Shown piece after piece: positions 47,640-58,620 of a stretch of DNA of 64,000 nt. The translations under genes and the position numbers were made by a program. Source of the DNA: Kingdonia uniflora (taxonomy: Eukaryota; Streptophyta; Magnoliopsida; Ranunculales; Circaeasteraceae); assembly GCA_014058105.1 (NCBI GenBank), contig JACGCM010000933.1, forward strand, positions 682,001-746,000, written 5' to 3'. The notes beneath the pieces are model-generated. The model was not told the origin of the DNA. It saw only the letters and a program-made list of their open reading frames with translations, and did no database searches. The number at the start of each line of letters is the position of its first letter. Position 1 is the first letter of the stretch.

Positions 47640-48852
47640 GGTCATTTTGGTTTCTAGATACCTGACCGACCACCGAGATAAGGGTCATTTTGGCAGCAGC
47701 TAGTACTATCAGTTTTGACTCCATCATAGATTGGGCTAAAATAGTTTGTTTCTTGGACCTCCAAGAAACTGCCCCACCGGCAATGTTAGAGATATAACCG
47801 CTGGTAGCCTTGGAATCTTCAGATAGGGTATTCCAATCAGCATCTATAAATCCCTCTAGGACTGCGGGGAATTGCTCATAGTATATTCCTAGGTTCATGG
47901 TTCTTTTCAGATACCGCATGACCCTTTCTATAGCATACCAATGCTTCATACCAGAACAACTAGTAAATTTGCATAACATCCCCACTGCATAAGCAATATT
48001 TGGCCTAGTATAATAAGTAGCATACCCAAGGCTGCCAATGATACTAGCATACTCAGTTTGTCTTATACTGTCACTAGTATCCCTGAATAGCTTCTGACTA
48101 GGGTCGTAAGGGGTGCATACAGGTTTACAGTCATAGTAGTTATACATTTTCAAGATCTTCTCAATGTAATAAGACTGATCTAAAGTAATACCACTTTCAG
48201 TCCTAGAAATCTTAATTCCCAAAATTACACTACTTTCTCCCAAATCCTTCATGTCGAAATTTTGACTTAGTAGAACCTTGACATCATTAACAACAGAGAT
48301 ATCAGATCCAATAATCAGCAAGTCATCCACATATAAGCATATAATAGTGTAAACATTATCTACCGCCTTGTAATAAATGCATTTCTCACTTTCATTAACT
48401 TTAAAACCATGTGATATGACTAAGTTGTCAAATTTCTCATGCCACTGTTTTGGTGCCTACTTGAGACCATATAAGGACTTCACCAATTTGCAGACTTTAC
48501 GTTCCTGATTAAGCACGATAAATCCCTCAGGTTGGTCCATGTAAATCTCTTCATCCAAGTCGTCGTTCAAAAAAATAGTTTTAACATCCATTTGGTGAAC
48601 TACTAAGTTATTTACAGCAGCAGTAGCAAGTAATACTCAAATTAAAGTAATTCTAGTAAAAGGAGAATAAGTGTCAAAGAAATCAATGTTCTTTCTCTGT
48701 CTAAATCCATTAGCTATAAGCCTAGTTTTGTATTTCTTAACTGTCCCATCAAATCTCAATTTTTTTTTAAGAATCCATTTACAACCAATTGCCTTGTAAC
48801 TGGGAAGTAAATCAGAAAGAACCCATGTTCCATTGGACTCCAGAGAGTCCAT
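47640..48852 (-). pseudogene. Copia 3 copy Y: RT and truncated RNase H
   Basis: On the minus strand, RT starts with SNGTWVLSDLLPSYKAIGCKWILKKKLRFDGT at 48830-48730. The catalytic YVDDLLIIGSD box is at 48335-48305, then MKDLGESSVILGIKI, YIEKILKMYNYY, ASIIGSLGYATYYTRPNIAYAVG and RNase H FIDADWNTLSEDSKATSGY. The frame ends near 47690, inside RNase H, where homology to the family stops. It is closely related to Copia 2 and to copy X at 51753-52262. Stops lie between 48637 and 48335. Confidence 0.85.
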
Positions 48853-48959
48853 CTCATTGTTGATAGCATCCTGTCACACATCTGAATCAGGGGAGGTAAG
48901 TTCCTCTTTAAGGGTAGACGGATCTCGCTCTAGAGTATATACTTCAAAATTAGGACCAA

Positions 48960-50123
48960 AATCCTTCTCTACTCAAGCTTTCTTGCTCCTTCTAACATTT
49001 GAAATAATGTCTATAGTTTCCACATTTCTAGGTTCTCCTATTCTAGGTGCAACAGAACTAGATGAAAAACCTCCACTATCTCTAGATATGAAAGGAAACT
49101 TATCTTCATAAAAGTCAGCATCAACCGATTCAATAATAGTTTTGTTTTGCAAGTCAAAAAATCTATACACTTTACTGTTAATTACATAACCAGTGAAAAC
49201 ACATTTATAAGCACTACTAGCAAGTTTTGACCTTTTTGGATCAGGGTTCCTAACATATGCTAAGCATTCCCAAACTCTAAATTATGAGACATTCAGTTTT
49301 CTCCAATTTCATAATTCCAATGGTGTAGCCAAGGTCTTAGAGTTAGGAACTCTGTTTAACACATAACAAATAGTTAATAATATCTTCCCCCCCCCAATGG
49401 GAAGCAGCTCCAAAACTTAGCATAATAGCAACTACAAGTTCTGCATAAGTTCGGATCTTACGTTCAGTCTTACCGTTCATCTCAGGTGAATAAGGAGTTG
49501 TGGTCTCGTGAATAATACCTGTGGACTGATACAGCTCGTGGAACACCCCTGAGTCATATTCAGCTCCTCTGTCACTCCGAAAACGTTTTATTTTTTTTTC
49601 CAAATTGAGTCTCAATTTCAGCAAGAAAAATCTTAAACATGTTCAGAGCTTCGCTCTTGTGAGCCATAAGATATACATAAGTGTAATTAGAATGGTCATC
49701 GATAAAAGTTATAAAATAACGTTTCCCGTTCCTTGTTAAGATCCCTTCTAATTCACAAATGTCTGAGTGTATAAGGTCCAAGGTTCCAGATTCTCCTTAT
49801 ACAGATTTGTTAGGGGTTTTAGTAATCTTTGCTTGAGAACAATATTCACATTTCTCAAAATTATTTAAAGGAAATTTCATAATCAAACTCATGTTACACA
49901 TACTTTTAAAGAGCTTCTTGTTAACATGACAAAGCCTACTATGCCAAACATTAAAAGTACGCACAGAGTAAGAAGAAGATTTTTTATTAATCATATCAAT
50001 ATTAAGCTTAAACATAGAATCACACGCCTTTACCCACAAATTCCCCATTTTTGGTGATCGTATAAGCGTCACCTCCAATATTCTGCGTAAACCTAGCCTT
50101 GTTCTGGAGAAAAACAGATACAA
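48960..50123 (-). pseudogene. Copia 3 copy Y: GAG-pre-integrase and integrase
   Basis: Minus frames show FNVWHSRLCHVNKKLFKSM with FEKCEYCSQAKITK (50030-49800), the core entry DLIHSDICELEGILTRNGKRYFITFIDDHSNYTYVYLM (49781-49670), the second Asp in RSDRGAEYDSG near 49575, and the Glu box TPYSPEMNGKTERKIRTY near 49505. The tail has YRFFDLQNKTIIESVDADFYEDKFP near 49160. Frameshifts are present near 49620 and 49400, the latter close to a run of ten C at 49388. Confidence 0.85.
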
Positions 50124-51265
50124 GATTCATCCTCATTTGAGGGGTATGGAGCACATCCTTCAGACTGAGAGTCCTCTCATAGGTAAACTTTAGCTCGATG
50201 TTTCCAGTTCCAATAACCTCTGTGGTGTGGGTGTCCCGCAACAACACGTTCTTGCCCTTAGCTTCAACATAAGTTTAATACAACTCCCTATCAAAATAGA
50301 CGTGGTGGGTAGCACCAGAGTTCATCCACCATCCTTCTGAGCCACTGACCATATTAGCCTCAGATATCATAGCAACCAGAGGTTCTTTAGACACATACTC
50401 GGTCAAATGGACCTTTGTAGGTTTCGGCTTGTTACGGCAGTCCCGAGCCATGTGTCCTGGTCGACTACAGTTATAACAAATAAACTGGACAGATTCTTGT
50501 ATGTTTGTTTTCGAGGTAGGTATAGAGTTGTTCGAGCCAGGGTTCTTGTTTGGTTTGCGGGACAGGTTTTTCATACCCTTTTTCACCAGCTTTAGAGAAG
50601 CATTGGTGATCTTGTTGTTGTTGTGATTATACACAAACAAAACTTCTTCATTAATGTCTTGTTTTCTAGCTTCTTCCTCGATGTAGAGGCGCACGATAAG
50701 GCTCTCCATAGAAAACTCTTTACATTTATTTTGAAGGGTATTTTTGAACTCCTTCCAGGCCAGAGGTAATTTGTCTATAAGGACAGTAACCTGGAATTGT
50801 TCATCTAATTTTATACCCTCATAAATAATCTCATGAGATATCTTTTGGAGTTCGTGAGATTGGGTAATGACTGACTTATCGTCATGCATCTTAAAATTCA
50901 AGTATCGGCTAACCGCGTACTTTTTCGACCCAGCCTCCTCCGTATCATACTTTTTCTAGAGAGCATCCCAAATTTCCTTAGCGGATTCCAACACAGAGTA
51001 GAAATCATACAGGCCATCGCTAAGTCCATTCAGGATGAAATTCTTACAAAGAAAATTATCTACAGTCCATTTCTCTAGGGCCTTTCCAGATTCAAGGGAT
51101 ACGGGTTCGACTTCATTTGGTTTAGTAGAGTTACACGACTCAGTTATTTACTTAGTGGTTAAATAAAAAAACATTTTCTGTTTCCACCGACGAAAATTCT
51201 TACCTTTAAATTTGAAAGGTTTGTTGTTGTCGGTGAAGACAGATCGGAGATCACTATCCCTGTCT
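50020..51265 (-). pseudogene. Copia 3 copy Y: gag, zinc knuckle and protease
   Basis: Gag begins just inside the LTR (SVFTDNNKPFKFKGK near 51240-51200) and is open again in the 208-codon frame 50901-50275: IIYEGIKLDEQFQVTVLIDKLPLAWKEF, a basic linker, a perfect CCHC knuckle (CYNCSRPGHMARDC near 50480-50435) and the protease site. That site reads NSGATHHV near 50320, where DSGATHHV is expected, so the catalytic Asp is replaced. The protease tail is at 50247-50130 (LKDVLHTPQMRMNLVSV). Confidence 0.85.
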
Positions 51266-51292
51266 ATAACAGATACAAAAACGTCTTAAAAT

Positions 51293-51752
51293 TGTTAGGG
51301 AAATTAATACTATTTAACCTCTGCAACAATATTTGATAGGAGAGATCCTTAGAAAAACATCAAAAACAAAACGAACAGGAGGTATTGAAATGATGATCCG
51401 GAAATGTTGAGTCGAGAACTAGGTCTCTATCATTAAGATGTTTCGCCGCACTGCCTTTTGCAAACAGTTGATTGTTGCGTCGCCTCCAGGATAAAATAAC
51501 AGAGTAGGAACTTCACTTGCAAGGAAGAAGGACCTTCGTATGAGATGCACTTTCAATTTGTTTACTCAGATTCTAGACTCATGATTATATTAAAGAGAAG
51601 ATAAGAACTGTGTATTCGATGGATTGAAAAACTAAGGCACAGTTTTTCTTTATATAGAGCAAGTTTGGAATGGTAACAAAAGTTAATAGTAGGACACGTC
51701 ATCAAAAATATTTGAAACTGAAGTGAAACGTTAAAGACTTAATTACTAAACA
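51293..51752 (-). mobile_element. Copia 3 LTR shared by copies X and Y
   Basis: On the minus strand it runs from TGTTTAGTAATT to CCCTAACA, with a TATA box (CTATATAAAG, plus-strand ctttatatag near 51650). Copy X RNase H lies just before it and copy Y gag just after it, so one LTR serves two elements. The sequence after the LTR on the minus strand, ATTTTAAGACG, matches the Copia 2 post-LTR sequence ATTTTAAAGAG. The right boundary is inferred from the TG start only. Confidence 0.6.
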
Positions 51753-52262
51753 GTTACATTTGAGGAATTTAAAATGAAATAGTTCAGTTCGAAATAGACT
51801 CGGTTCAAATTTGGTCTACTGCGAACTCCAGGTCGAATTTGGTCTACGGGCTTTAGCCCCATCCCTTTTGAGGTGTGGAACACCTTCTCCCGAGCTAACC
51901 CTTTCATCAAATGATCAACCAGGTTCGCTTTTGACTGAACAAAATCTACTCTGATAGCCCCAGAAGTGAGTTTATTTCTTACGGTACTGTGCTTACGACG
52001 TATTTGTCGTTTCTTGTCGTTGTAATAACGATTCTCCACTTTTGCAATAGCTGCAGTACTATCGCAGTGGATAAGTATGGCTGGTAACGGCTTATGTCAT
52101 AAAGGAATATCTGACAGAAAGTTTCTCAACCAGTTTGTCTCCTCACTGGCAGCAGCTAGTGCTATTAGTTCTGACTCTATTGTAGATTGGGCTAAAATTA
52201 AAATAGTTTGTTTCTTGGACCTCCAAGAAACTGCCCCACCAACAATGTTAAAGATATAACCA
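51753..52262 (-). pseudogene. Copia 3 copy X: RNase H C-terminal fragment
   Basis: The minus frames give the RNase H end (VSWRSKKQTIL, SELIALAAASEE near 52250-52130; ILIHCDSTAAIAKVENRYYNDKKRQIRRKHSTVR near 52080-51980; VDFVQSKANLVDHLMKGLAREKVFHTSKGMGLKP to 51850). Homology stops at 52262, only 287 bp before the start codon of the RRM gene, so this fragment now borders that gene's promoter. A 7-bp duplication (aaaatta) near 52193 breaks the frame. Confidence 0.85.
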
Positions 52263-52289
52263 CTTAGCTAAAGGAACGTCATACGTTGG

Positions 52290-52548
52290 AGTTGGACAAC
52301 CCTAAAACGAAACAAAAATTTCTTAGTCATTCCTGTAAATAATATAATACCCAGCCCCCGTTCCCGCCCCGGCAGGCTGACGAATGAACCTCATTATTTT
52401 CGGGTCGGGCCATCTTTGTGATAGGGCCCAATTCCAGCGAATTTCGAGTCGAAATGAAGATAAGACCTGACCTGACCTGACCTGACCCGTTAATTGCCCT
52501 AAATGCTCAAATCCACAGCTCTCTCTCCGTGTGTGTATTTGAGAGACG
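52290..52548 (+). promoter_or_regulatory. proximal promoter and 5' UTR of the RRM gene
   Basis: Between the Copia 3 remnant and the start codon lie a telo-box (aaccctaaa, 52298-52306), a site II-type GGGCCCA (52434-52440), four perfect gacct units (52464-52483, continued as gaccc), and a CT-rich leader (ctctctctccg near 52520). Telo-box plus site II is a common pairing in plant genes of translation and other housekeeping roles. No clear TATA box is seen. Confidence 0.55.
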
Positions 52549-54482
52549 ATGACTCGAAAAAGAGACAACTCTTACTTCTTCTCATCTCAATCTCTCCCAA
52601 AGAGATCTCATTTCACCAAACCAGAAGAACCCCACGTTGATGATGATGAAGCAAACAAACCCACGAAACCAACTTCAGCAATGGTGGAAGTCACCAATCT
52701 CACTCACAATTGTTCTGTTCTCAATCTCAAATCTCGATTCGAGATATATGGCTGTGTTTCTCGTCTTCGTGTCGACCGAGGTATTGGGTACATCACTTTC
52801 CGATCCAAGAACTCAGCTGAGTCCGCCATTATCGATTCTTCTAACCCTTTCTTGGGTATCTTCGTTGACGATCGAAAGGTACAATCTTTTTGGGCTTGAG
52901 TGAATTTGTGGATTTAGGGTTTAAATGTTTGAATTTCTTTAATTTGGTATAATACAGTTTGAGACGAAGTAAAATGATACTGTTAGTGGGTGTAAGAGTG
53001 GGATTAGTTACCACTTTCAGTAGGAAGTAAGCTATTCTCAGATTTGTTTTGGTCTTTGGGGTTTCTTTAATTTGGCTTTATTTGCATTTGTGATTTAAAT
53101 TTGAGTAATTTGGAATGTTGTAGTGATGTAATAATGGATTTAACAGGGACAATTAGTAAATATTACTACTTGAATCACTTCAAGTGTGTTTACTCCTTCA
53201 CTAAGTGAAATCGGGAAAGTTATTTCCTTTGGGGAAATCCTACACTTGAATAATTTTGACGAGTTCGTCGGGATAATAAGGAAATAGTGTAAGTGGTAAT
53301 TTTTTATTATTTGGGAGGGCAAATGGTGATAAATTATGAAGCTGGATCGCCCTGGTTAGTTGATAAAAACAGTGGGTTTAGTGGTATATTGATGCTCCAG
53401 TTTAGATGGGTGCAAACCAGGCAGGAAAGACGAAGCAGATTGAGTGGCAATGGAGTTGAATAAAACTGATTTTTTTTTTGTAAATGCTGATGAATACTTA
53501 GGGGAGAGATAGAAAGAGGAGGACTAAGAAGAGGATTTTTTCTAAATGATTTGTATCATACAGTAGGGTAATGTTATATGCACCTGTGGTTATGTTTCTA
53601 GTACCACGAAACTGCAGTCAGAGCAAGGGAGAAGATATTGGAGATGAAGGTGTAAAATTAAGGGGCTAGAGGAGTAGGAAGAGAAATTTGTGTGTGCCCA
53701 CCTCACCTATAAAATGACATCTAATGGCACTAATTCATTTACAATTTACCTTGTTATCTTGAAAACTAATTACCATGAATATAATAAAATTGAGATCCAA
53801 TGGATGCAAGTTTCTTGAAATGTATACCAAATATTTAAATTGGAAACTCTACTTGGCCATTCTAGAATTGCGTACAATATGTTTAACTTGTAGACTTTAG
53901 AGTTAGCAACATCCCTGGAAGTAGTCGGGCGACTGGTTACAAGTTATGATCCGGATGAAACCCTGATTTGAAAAGGAAGATGAAAGTTTAAAGTTTTTTG
54001 GTGTGCTGAGATAACTTTATGTTTGTCACATGTGTGTCATATAGAAGTAAGAATGCCATGATTGCTATTTATAGTTTTTATTTTCCTTCCCAAAGACAGA
54101 CGGCATTCCCCATTGGTGTAATTACTTTTGTCCTTGCTTTGACCTTAACCCGTCTCTTAGATCTTAATAAACTTTGGAGCATTTGGATTTATTTCAATGT
54201 AAGATTTGAGATGCTATTTTAGGAACTTGAACTGATCTCTCACGTCATACTATGTTGTGGTTATTATTTGAAATGCAGGTTCAAGTATCTTGGCCAAATA
54301 ATTCAATTCCCCAATGGATTGAAGGAATAAGATTGTCATCAAAGTTGCTGCGTCCTGAAATACCTCTTAGCAAACGTGGCAGAGGTAATAAGCTCGGTGG
54401 TACTGCTCCAGTAAGCCCCAAAAATGTATTCGATATGCCTCTTAAAGGTAGGGAAATCATAGCATATGATGATCTTCTATAA
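52549..54482 (+). CDS. small RRM-domain protein, At1g27050-like (two exons)
   Basis: Exons 52549-52878 and 54279-54482 encode 177 residues. The intron (52879-54278) has a GT start and a TGCAG end and falls between codons. An N-terminal basic/polar segment (MTRKRDNSYF) is followed by an RRM fold at about residues 46-115: an RNP2-like VEVTNL at 46-51, SRFEIYG at 62-68 and an RNP1-like GIGYITF at 78-84. The C-terminal tail has SSKLLRPEIPLSKRGRG and ends REIIAYDDLL. RRMs bind RNA or proteins. The tail blocks closely resemble Arabidopsis At1g27050, an uncharacterised RRM protein, as I remember it. RNP1 lacks some aromatics, so RNA binding is not certain. The frame is intact, the only such multi-exon gene here. 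An alternative start downstream (Met45) is possible but would remove the conserved N-terminus. Confidence 0.85.
52879..54278 (+). other. intron of the RRM gene
   Basis: 1,400 bp, AT-rich, bounded by AAG/gtacaa and atgcag/GTT. No transposon or ORF with a domain is seen in it. A 67-codon frame at 54019-54222 is judged to be chance. Confidence 0.75.
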
Positions 54483-54895
54483 CTTTAACTACAAGGGATC
54501 ATTTATTTTGTTAAGGTAAACTCCTATGTAATATTTGTTCGATTGATGCTTGGGGAAGGCTAAGGTTCATAGGGTGGGAGTGAAAGCAGTTGGTTGCAGC
54601 ATCAGCCGTGTATTTGTATACTTATTTATAGTTGTTATTCATGGAGAGTACGTATCTGCGATGTATTAGAGTTATTTATGCATAAGAGAACACAGTTGCT
54701 ATTTCCAGTTATTTTGGTCTCGATCAAGATGTTTATTTTGAGCTATTCAATACAATATTTATCTTTGTTTAGTATGTGCGTTTGTAGTGGTATGTATTCC
54801 TGATTTGATGAATTGAAATATCTCGACATTCAACCTACTAGTGTCTTTTCAACTCCATCTGCTTAAAGCTTTTACAGTTCTACAGATGGAGATCT
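54483..54895 (+). other. 3' UTR and downstream flank of the RRM gene
   Basis: AT-rich sequence after the stop with no gene. It carries plausible plant poly-A signals (aatacaatattt near 54748) and leads to the LINE target site. Similar unique-looking sequence resumes at 62014. Confidence 0.5.
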
Positions 54896-54911
54896 AATAC
54901 CAACTAGTTTT
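54896..54911 (+). repeat. left target-site duplication of the LINE
   Basis: The 16 bases aataccaactagtttt recur at 61998-62013, immediately after the poly-A tail. Variable-length duplications of this size are typical of L1-type insertion. Confidence 0.9.
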
Positions 54912-55203
54912 TTTTTTTATCCTTTCTCTCCTCTCACCCTCCCTCCTTACGTTCACCTCTCCCTCCCTCCCTCCCTCCTTACGTACAACTCTCCCACCTC
55001 CTCCTCACCCATGATCAAATCATCCTCCCAGGCCCCACCACTTTCTTTTCCTTTTCTCTCCTAAATTATTCTCTCCTCATCTTTGTTTACATTTTGGAGT
55101 TCTGACTTGCACCTTTATAGTTCTTTCAGTTGTTTTCTCTCACCCAATCTGTATCATGCAAGAGACATAAGAAGATCTACAGAAATCAGACATCGCTGAA
55201 CTG
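54912..55203 (+). promoter_or_regulatory. LINE 5' UTR, pyrimidine-rich
   Basis: A nearly pure C/T tract at 54912-55000 with repeated ccctccctcc units and two ccttacgt blocks. It probably contains the internal promoter of the LINE. No ORF crosses it. Confidence 0.55.
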
Positions 55204-57045
55204 ATGAATAGTTGCACAACCCACAAACCCATCCCTGTTTTAAAACTCAACCCTGAAAAATGGGAAGCTCTCAAGAACAAGTGGAAATTTGCCATGGCTT
55301 TCAAGTCTTTCTCCCCATCCATATGTGAACAGTTGATCATAGAAGGCGTTAAAAGGGAATAACCTAAACTTATATCGTGTATGCCGCCAATCTCCTTCGA
55401 ACAAAATTCGAAGATTTTCATTGCAAATTTCCAATCCAAAACCGACCTACACACTATCCTCAATACTCCTCCAGCAAACATTCATGGCTTCTCGATCCTC
55501 CAGCAACATTACAACCCTCTTCTACATCAGTCCGAGGTTACGTTCCAAGGGCATCTGTGTTGGGTGCAGGTGTCAGGGCTACCTGTTTGCCTCATGGACG
55601 TTGACACATTGACCGACATTGGCAATACTATTGGTGAGTTCGTGAGATATGACCACCAAGCGGAGGAGGCTGAAACTCTTAAAACTAGCTTCACCCGGAT
55701 CCTTGTTCGGTTATCCACAGACACTCCGTTAGTACTCGCTATCTCCATACCTAGGCCGGGCTGCTTCGACAACGTCACCCTCAAAGTGATGTACGAAAGA
55801 TTGGAAGGTTTTTGCCAGTTCTGTGGAATTATTAACCATCCCCTAGCGCTCTGTACACGTTTTAACATATTCCGCGCAATCGTCTGAATGTCACCGGCAG
55901 ATATGAATTTCCCTTTGGAGTTCATATCAAAGTTAACCCATCACGACACTCGGTGTCGTTCAACCTACATCGACCTTTTGACAAGCACCAAGGAAGTGGA
56001 AATTGTTCGACATACATCCCAACAGTCCCGGCTGACCTTGTGATTAACTCACCGAACCCACAAAACAGTTATGACGACGTCGGCCGAATTCTCGAACGAA
56101 CAATAGAAAAACTCCAAGCTTGGACGAGGAAAGAACAACACCCATCTCCAGCTAGGAGGACTTTTGATACAAACATTTAACTCTCTGATCAAGCACCGAC
56201 CGGCTGGTCACCTCGTCCGGTGAAGCAAAACCTAACTCTTTTGGATGTCACAACCCGAGCCATTTCTAAAACCTGCATGCAGACTGCCCAAGGCGCTGCC
56301 TACGTAAAACCACGAGAAAATATCCTTTTCAAACTCAAATCACTCTCAACGGCTGGAAGCATTTATGACGAACATGTTGCGGGGCCCTCAAACTTTACTC
56401 ACACTACACATCAACCTCTCATTTGTCAGGAGCCGTTCCAACAGGGTGTGGGCCTCACCAAACCGACAGACGAATTCATAAGGCCAACATTTCAAGCCCA
56501 AACTCACTCCCGCTAACGGCGTTTATTCTCAGCCCTCAAGCCAGCCCATACTTACCCCAAGCCCAAATATCAAGCCCAGAACCTTATTGTTTGAATCCAC
56601 ATCAAACTCTCCGGATCAGCCCAACCCTAATAACAAATGTGTTCGGGACATTGCTTCAAACCAAGCCCATAAAGCTCAGAGTTTTCAAATTATCTTTAAG
56701 CCCACCCCTGCTAGGCCTCTGAGACCCACACAACGACCGGCTAACACACACTATGTCTTCCCGGCCAACCCCGGCTCTCTCCCTCAGCTCTCAGCCCGAC
56801 ATGACTCCTCAGAGGAAATAGAGTCGTTAGAGGTGGGATACTCTTCCTCTACGGATAGGAATGGGTGGGAAACACCGCGGCACTCCGACCTCTTCCCAGC
56901 GGACGCTGGTACGGACCGCAGCTACAACCACTCCCAACCTGGCCGGAACAGCCCAAAACGAAGCAGACCTCTTCCTGAAGATGACACTGAAACAAGGGAT
57001 TACGAGAGCCACGCAAAGAAACAACAATCAACCAAACGGAAATGA
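55204..57045 (+). pseudogene. LINE ORF1 (Gag-like, DUF4283 and zinc knuckle)
   Basis: Starts at the ATG at 55204 (MNSCTTHKPIPVLKL). An in-frame stop at about 55363 splits off the next part (55381-55887), which contains the DUF4283 core (IFIANFQSKTDLHTIL, CWVQVSGLPVCLM, DTLTDIGNTIGEF) and the zinc knuckle CQFCGIINHPLALC (CX2CX4HX4C) near 55815-55860. A frameshift near 55870 moves the Pro/Ser-rich tail to other frames: 55953-56180, 56220-56516 and 56587-57045 (ending in SHAKKQQSTKRK). The product would coat the LINE RNA. Broken in at least four places. Confidence 0.82.
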
Positions 57046-57869
57046 GACACTCTCATAACAGACAACGCTAGTAGGGAACACCCCGGCCCTACCAAGGTAC
57101 GTACCTTAACTCAGTTTCAGTTTAACATATCTCAATTTCAGTTTGGCGCACACAAGCACTTGTATGATTATGCCCTCTATCCCGTCCATGCTTGCAAAGC
57201 CGTTTCGAGTGTATATTGTTCGTTGGAACCTTTTGTATATAATCGGAGACGCCTTAAACAAACTATCAAAACTAAAATGAAGGCCGTAAAACTTGCTGGT
57301 ATAGGGCTGTCTGCACACACCAACAAATACATCTATTCTTCTAAGAAGGTTTGGCCTCATAGTAAAAGAGAGCATCCGCTTGACTCGGCCCCACAAGGAC
57401 CCATAAAGGAAAACGATAATACCACTAAGGCTCTTCCCAAACAATGGAACAAGACTATTAACCTATACTCTAAACTTAATCATCCATCCAGGAGTAATAT
57501 ACATAGTATAGATTCTTACCAAGGTCGATCCACAGTCCAAATTTTTCACTGGATCTGCCAATTTTGGCGAAAACAAAAATTGAAGCCTGCTTCCAATGGA
57601 GCTCATGCTAGCCATAATCTAGAAGAAACTAGAGGAAATTTCATTGACCTGAGACGCCGTTTTACTTCTAGAGCGCGGAGCTGGCTTTCTCGCCCCACTG
57701 GTCTAAACCAGGATAAACTCCCTAAGCTCACGCAAGCTCCTTGCCCTAAGAAATGGCATTCTGCTCCTACCCTGCCTACTCCCATAAGCCACCTCACAAC
57801 CCAAACGAAATCTCATACAACCCCAATTATCCAAAACTCGAAAGCGGGCTCGACACCGGCCCTCAGTTA
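57046..57869 (+). other. LINE inter-ORF region
   Basis: A 238-codon frame runs 57160-57876 (basic, SRSNIHSIDSYQGRSTVQIFHW), with no domain I recognise. It may be an ORF1 extension shifted in frame, or chance. Its end overlaps the start of ORF2. Confidence 0.4.
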
Positions 57870-58620
57870 CTTATGATTATCATAGCCTGAAATTGTAGGG
57901 GGACTAGAAAAAAGTCCACCCTTAAGGAGCTGAGAGCTCACAACTCCAAGCTCAACCCCGACATTATCTTTCTTACTGAAACTAAAGCTTCTAACCCGGG
58001 TTCCCTCCATAAGCTCAGCAGCCTGGGCCTGCCTCACTCTCACTGTGTTAAAGCTACTTCGAGATAGGTGGGTTCTGGCTTGCGTGGAGCTCTACCACTA
58101 ACCTCACTATCCTCGCTTCCTCCCCCAATAGTATCGACGCACTCATCCTTTCCCACGCTCCTTCCAACTCACCCGATTCAGAGCCGATTCCCTGGCTTTG
58201 CTCCTTCACTTATGGCCCCCTGACTCGGCTGATAAAACCAGTTACTGGGTCTCCATTGCCAATCTCGCTACATCCATTTCGATTCCCTGGATTATCATGG
58301 GAAATCTGAACTGTATTACTTGCAAGGAAGGGAAATTTGGGAGAATGGCCTTTGATCCCTCGGCCCCAAACCCCTTGGAAGAATTCATTTTCGATACCGT
58401 CATGATTGATCTAGGAGCCACGGGTGTCCCGTTTACGTGGTCCAACAAACGTAGAGGTCGAGATCTTATCAAACAGAGGCTGAACCGGGCTCTAGTCTCA
58501 ATCCCCTGAAGTACTTCATTCCCTAACGCCTCCATCCAGAACCTCCCTATCATCGGATCAGACCATGGTCCCATTGTCCTGAACACCGAATCAAACCACC
58601 ACACACTTCCCAAACAATTC
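57870..58620 (+). pseudogene. LINE ORF2: AP-type endonuclease
   Basis: Opens with MIIIA, a TGA where Trp is expected, then NCRGTRKKSTLKELR near 57890. Next come PDIIFLTETKA near 57957 (the catalytic Glu) and, after shifts near 58065, IIMGNLNCIT near 58290 (GDLN expected, so an Asp is changed to Asn). FTWSNKRRGRDLIKQRLNRAL follows near 58433 and SDHGPIVL (catalytic His) near 58557. This enzyme nicks target DNA to prime reverse transcription. The TGA, a shift and the Asp loss inactivate it. Confidence 0.85.

Noticed and set aside
54019..54222. 67-codon plus frame in the RRM gene intron as an extra exon
   Set aside because: It has no domain, no good splice sites in frame, and the flanking exons already join in phase.
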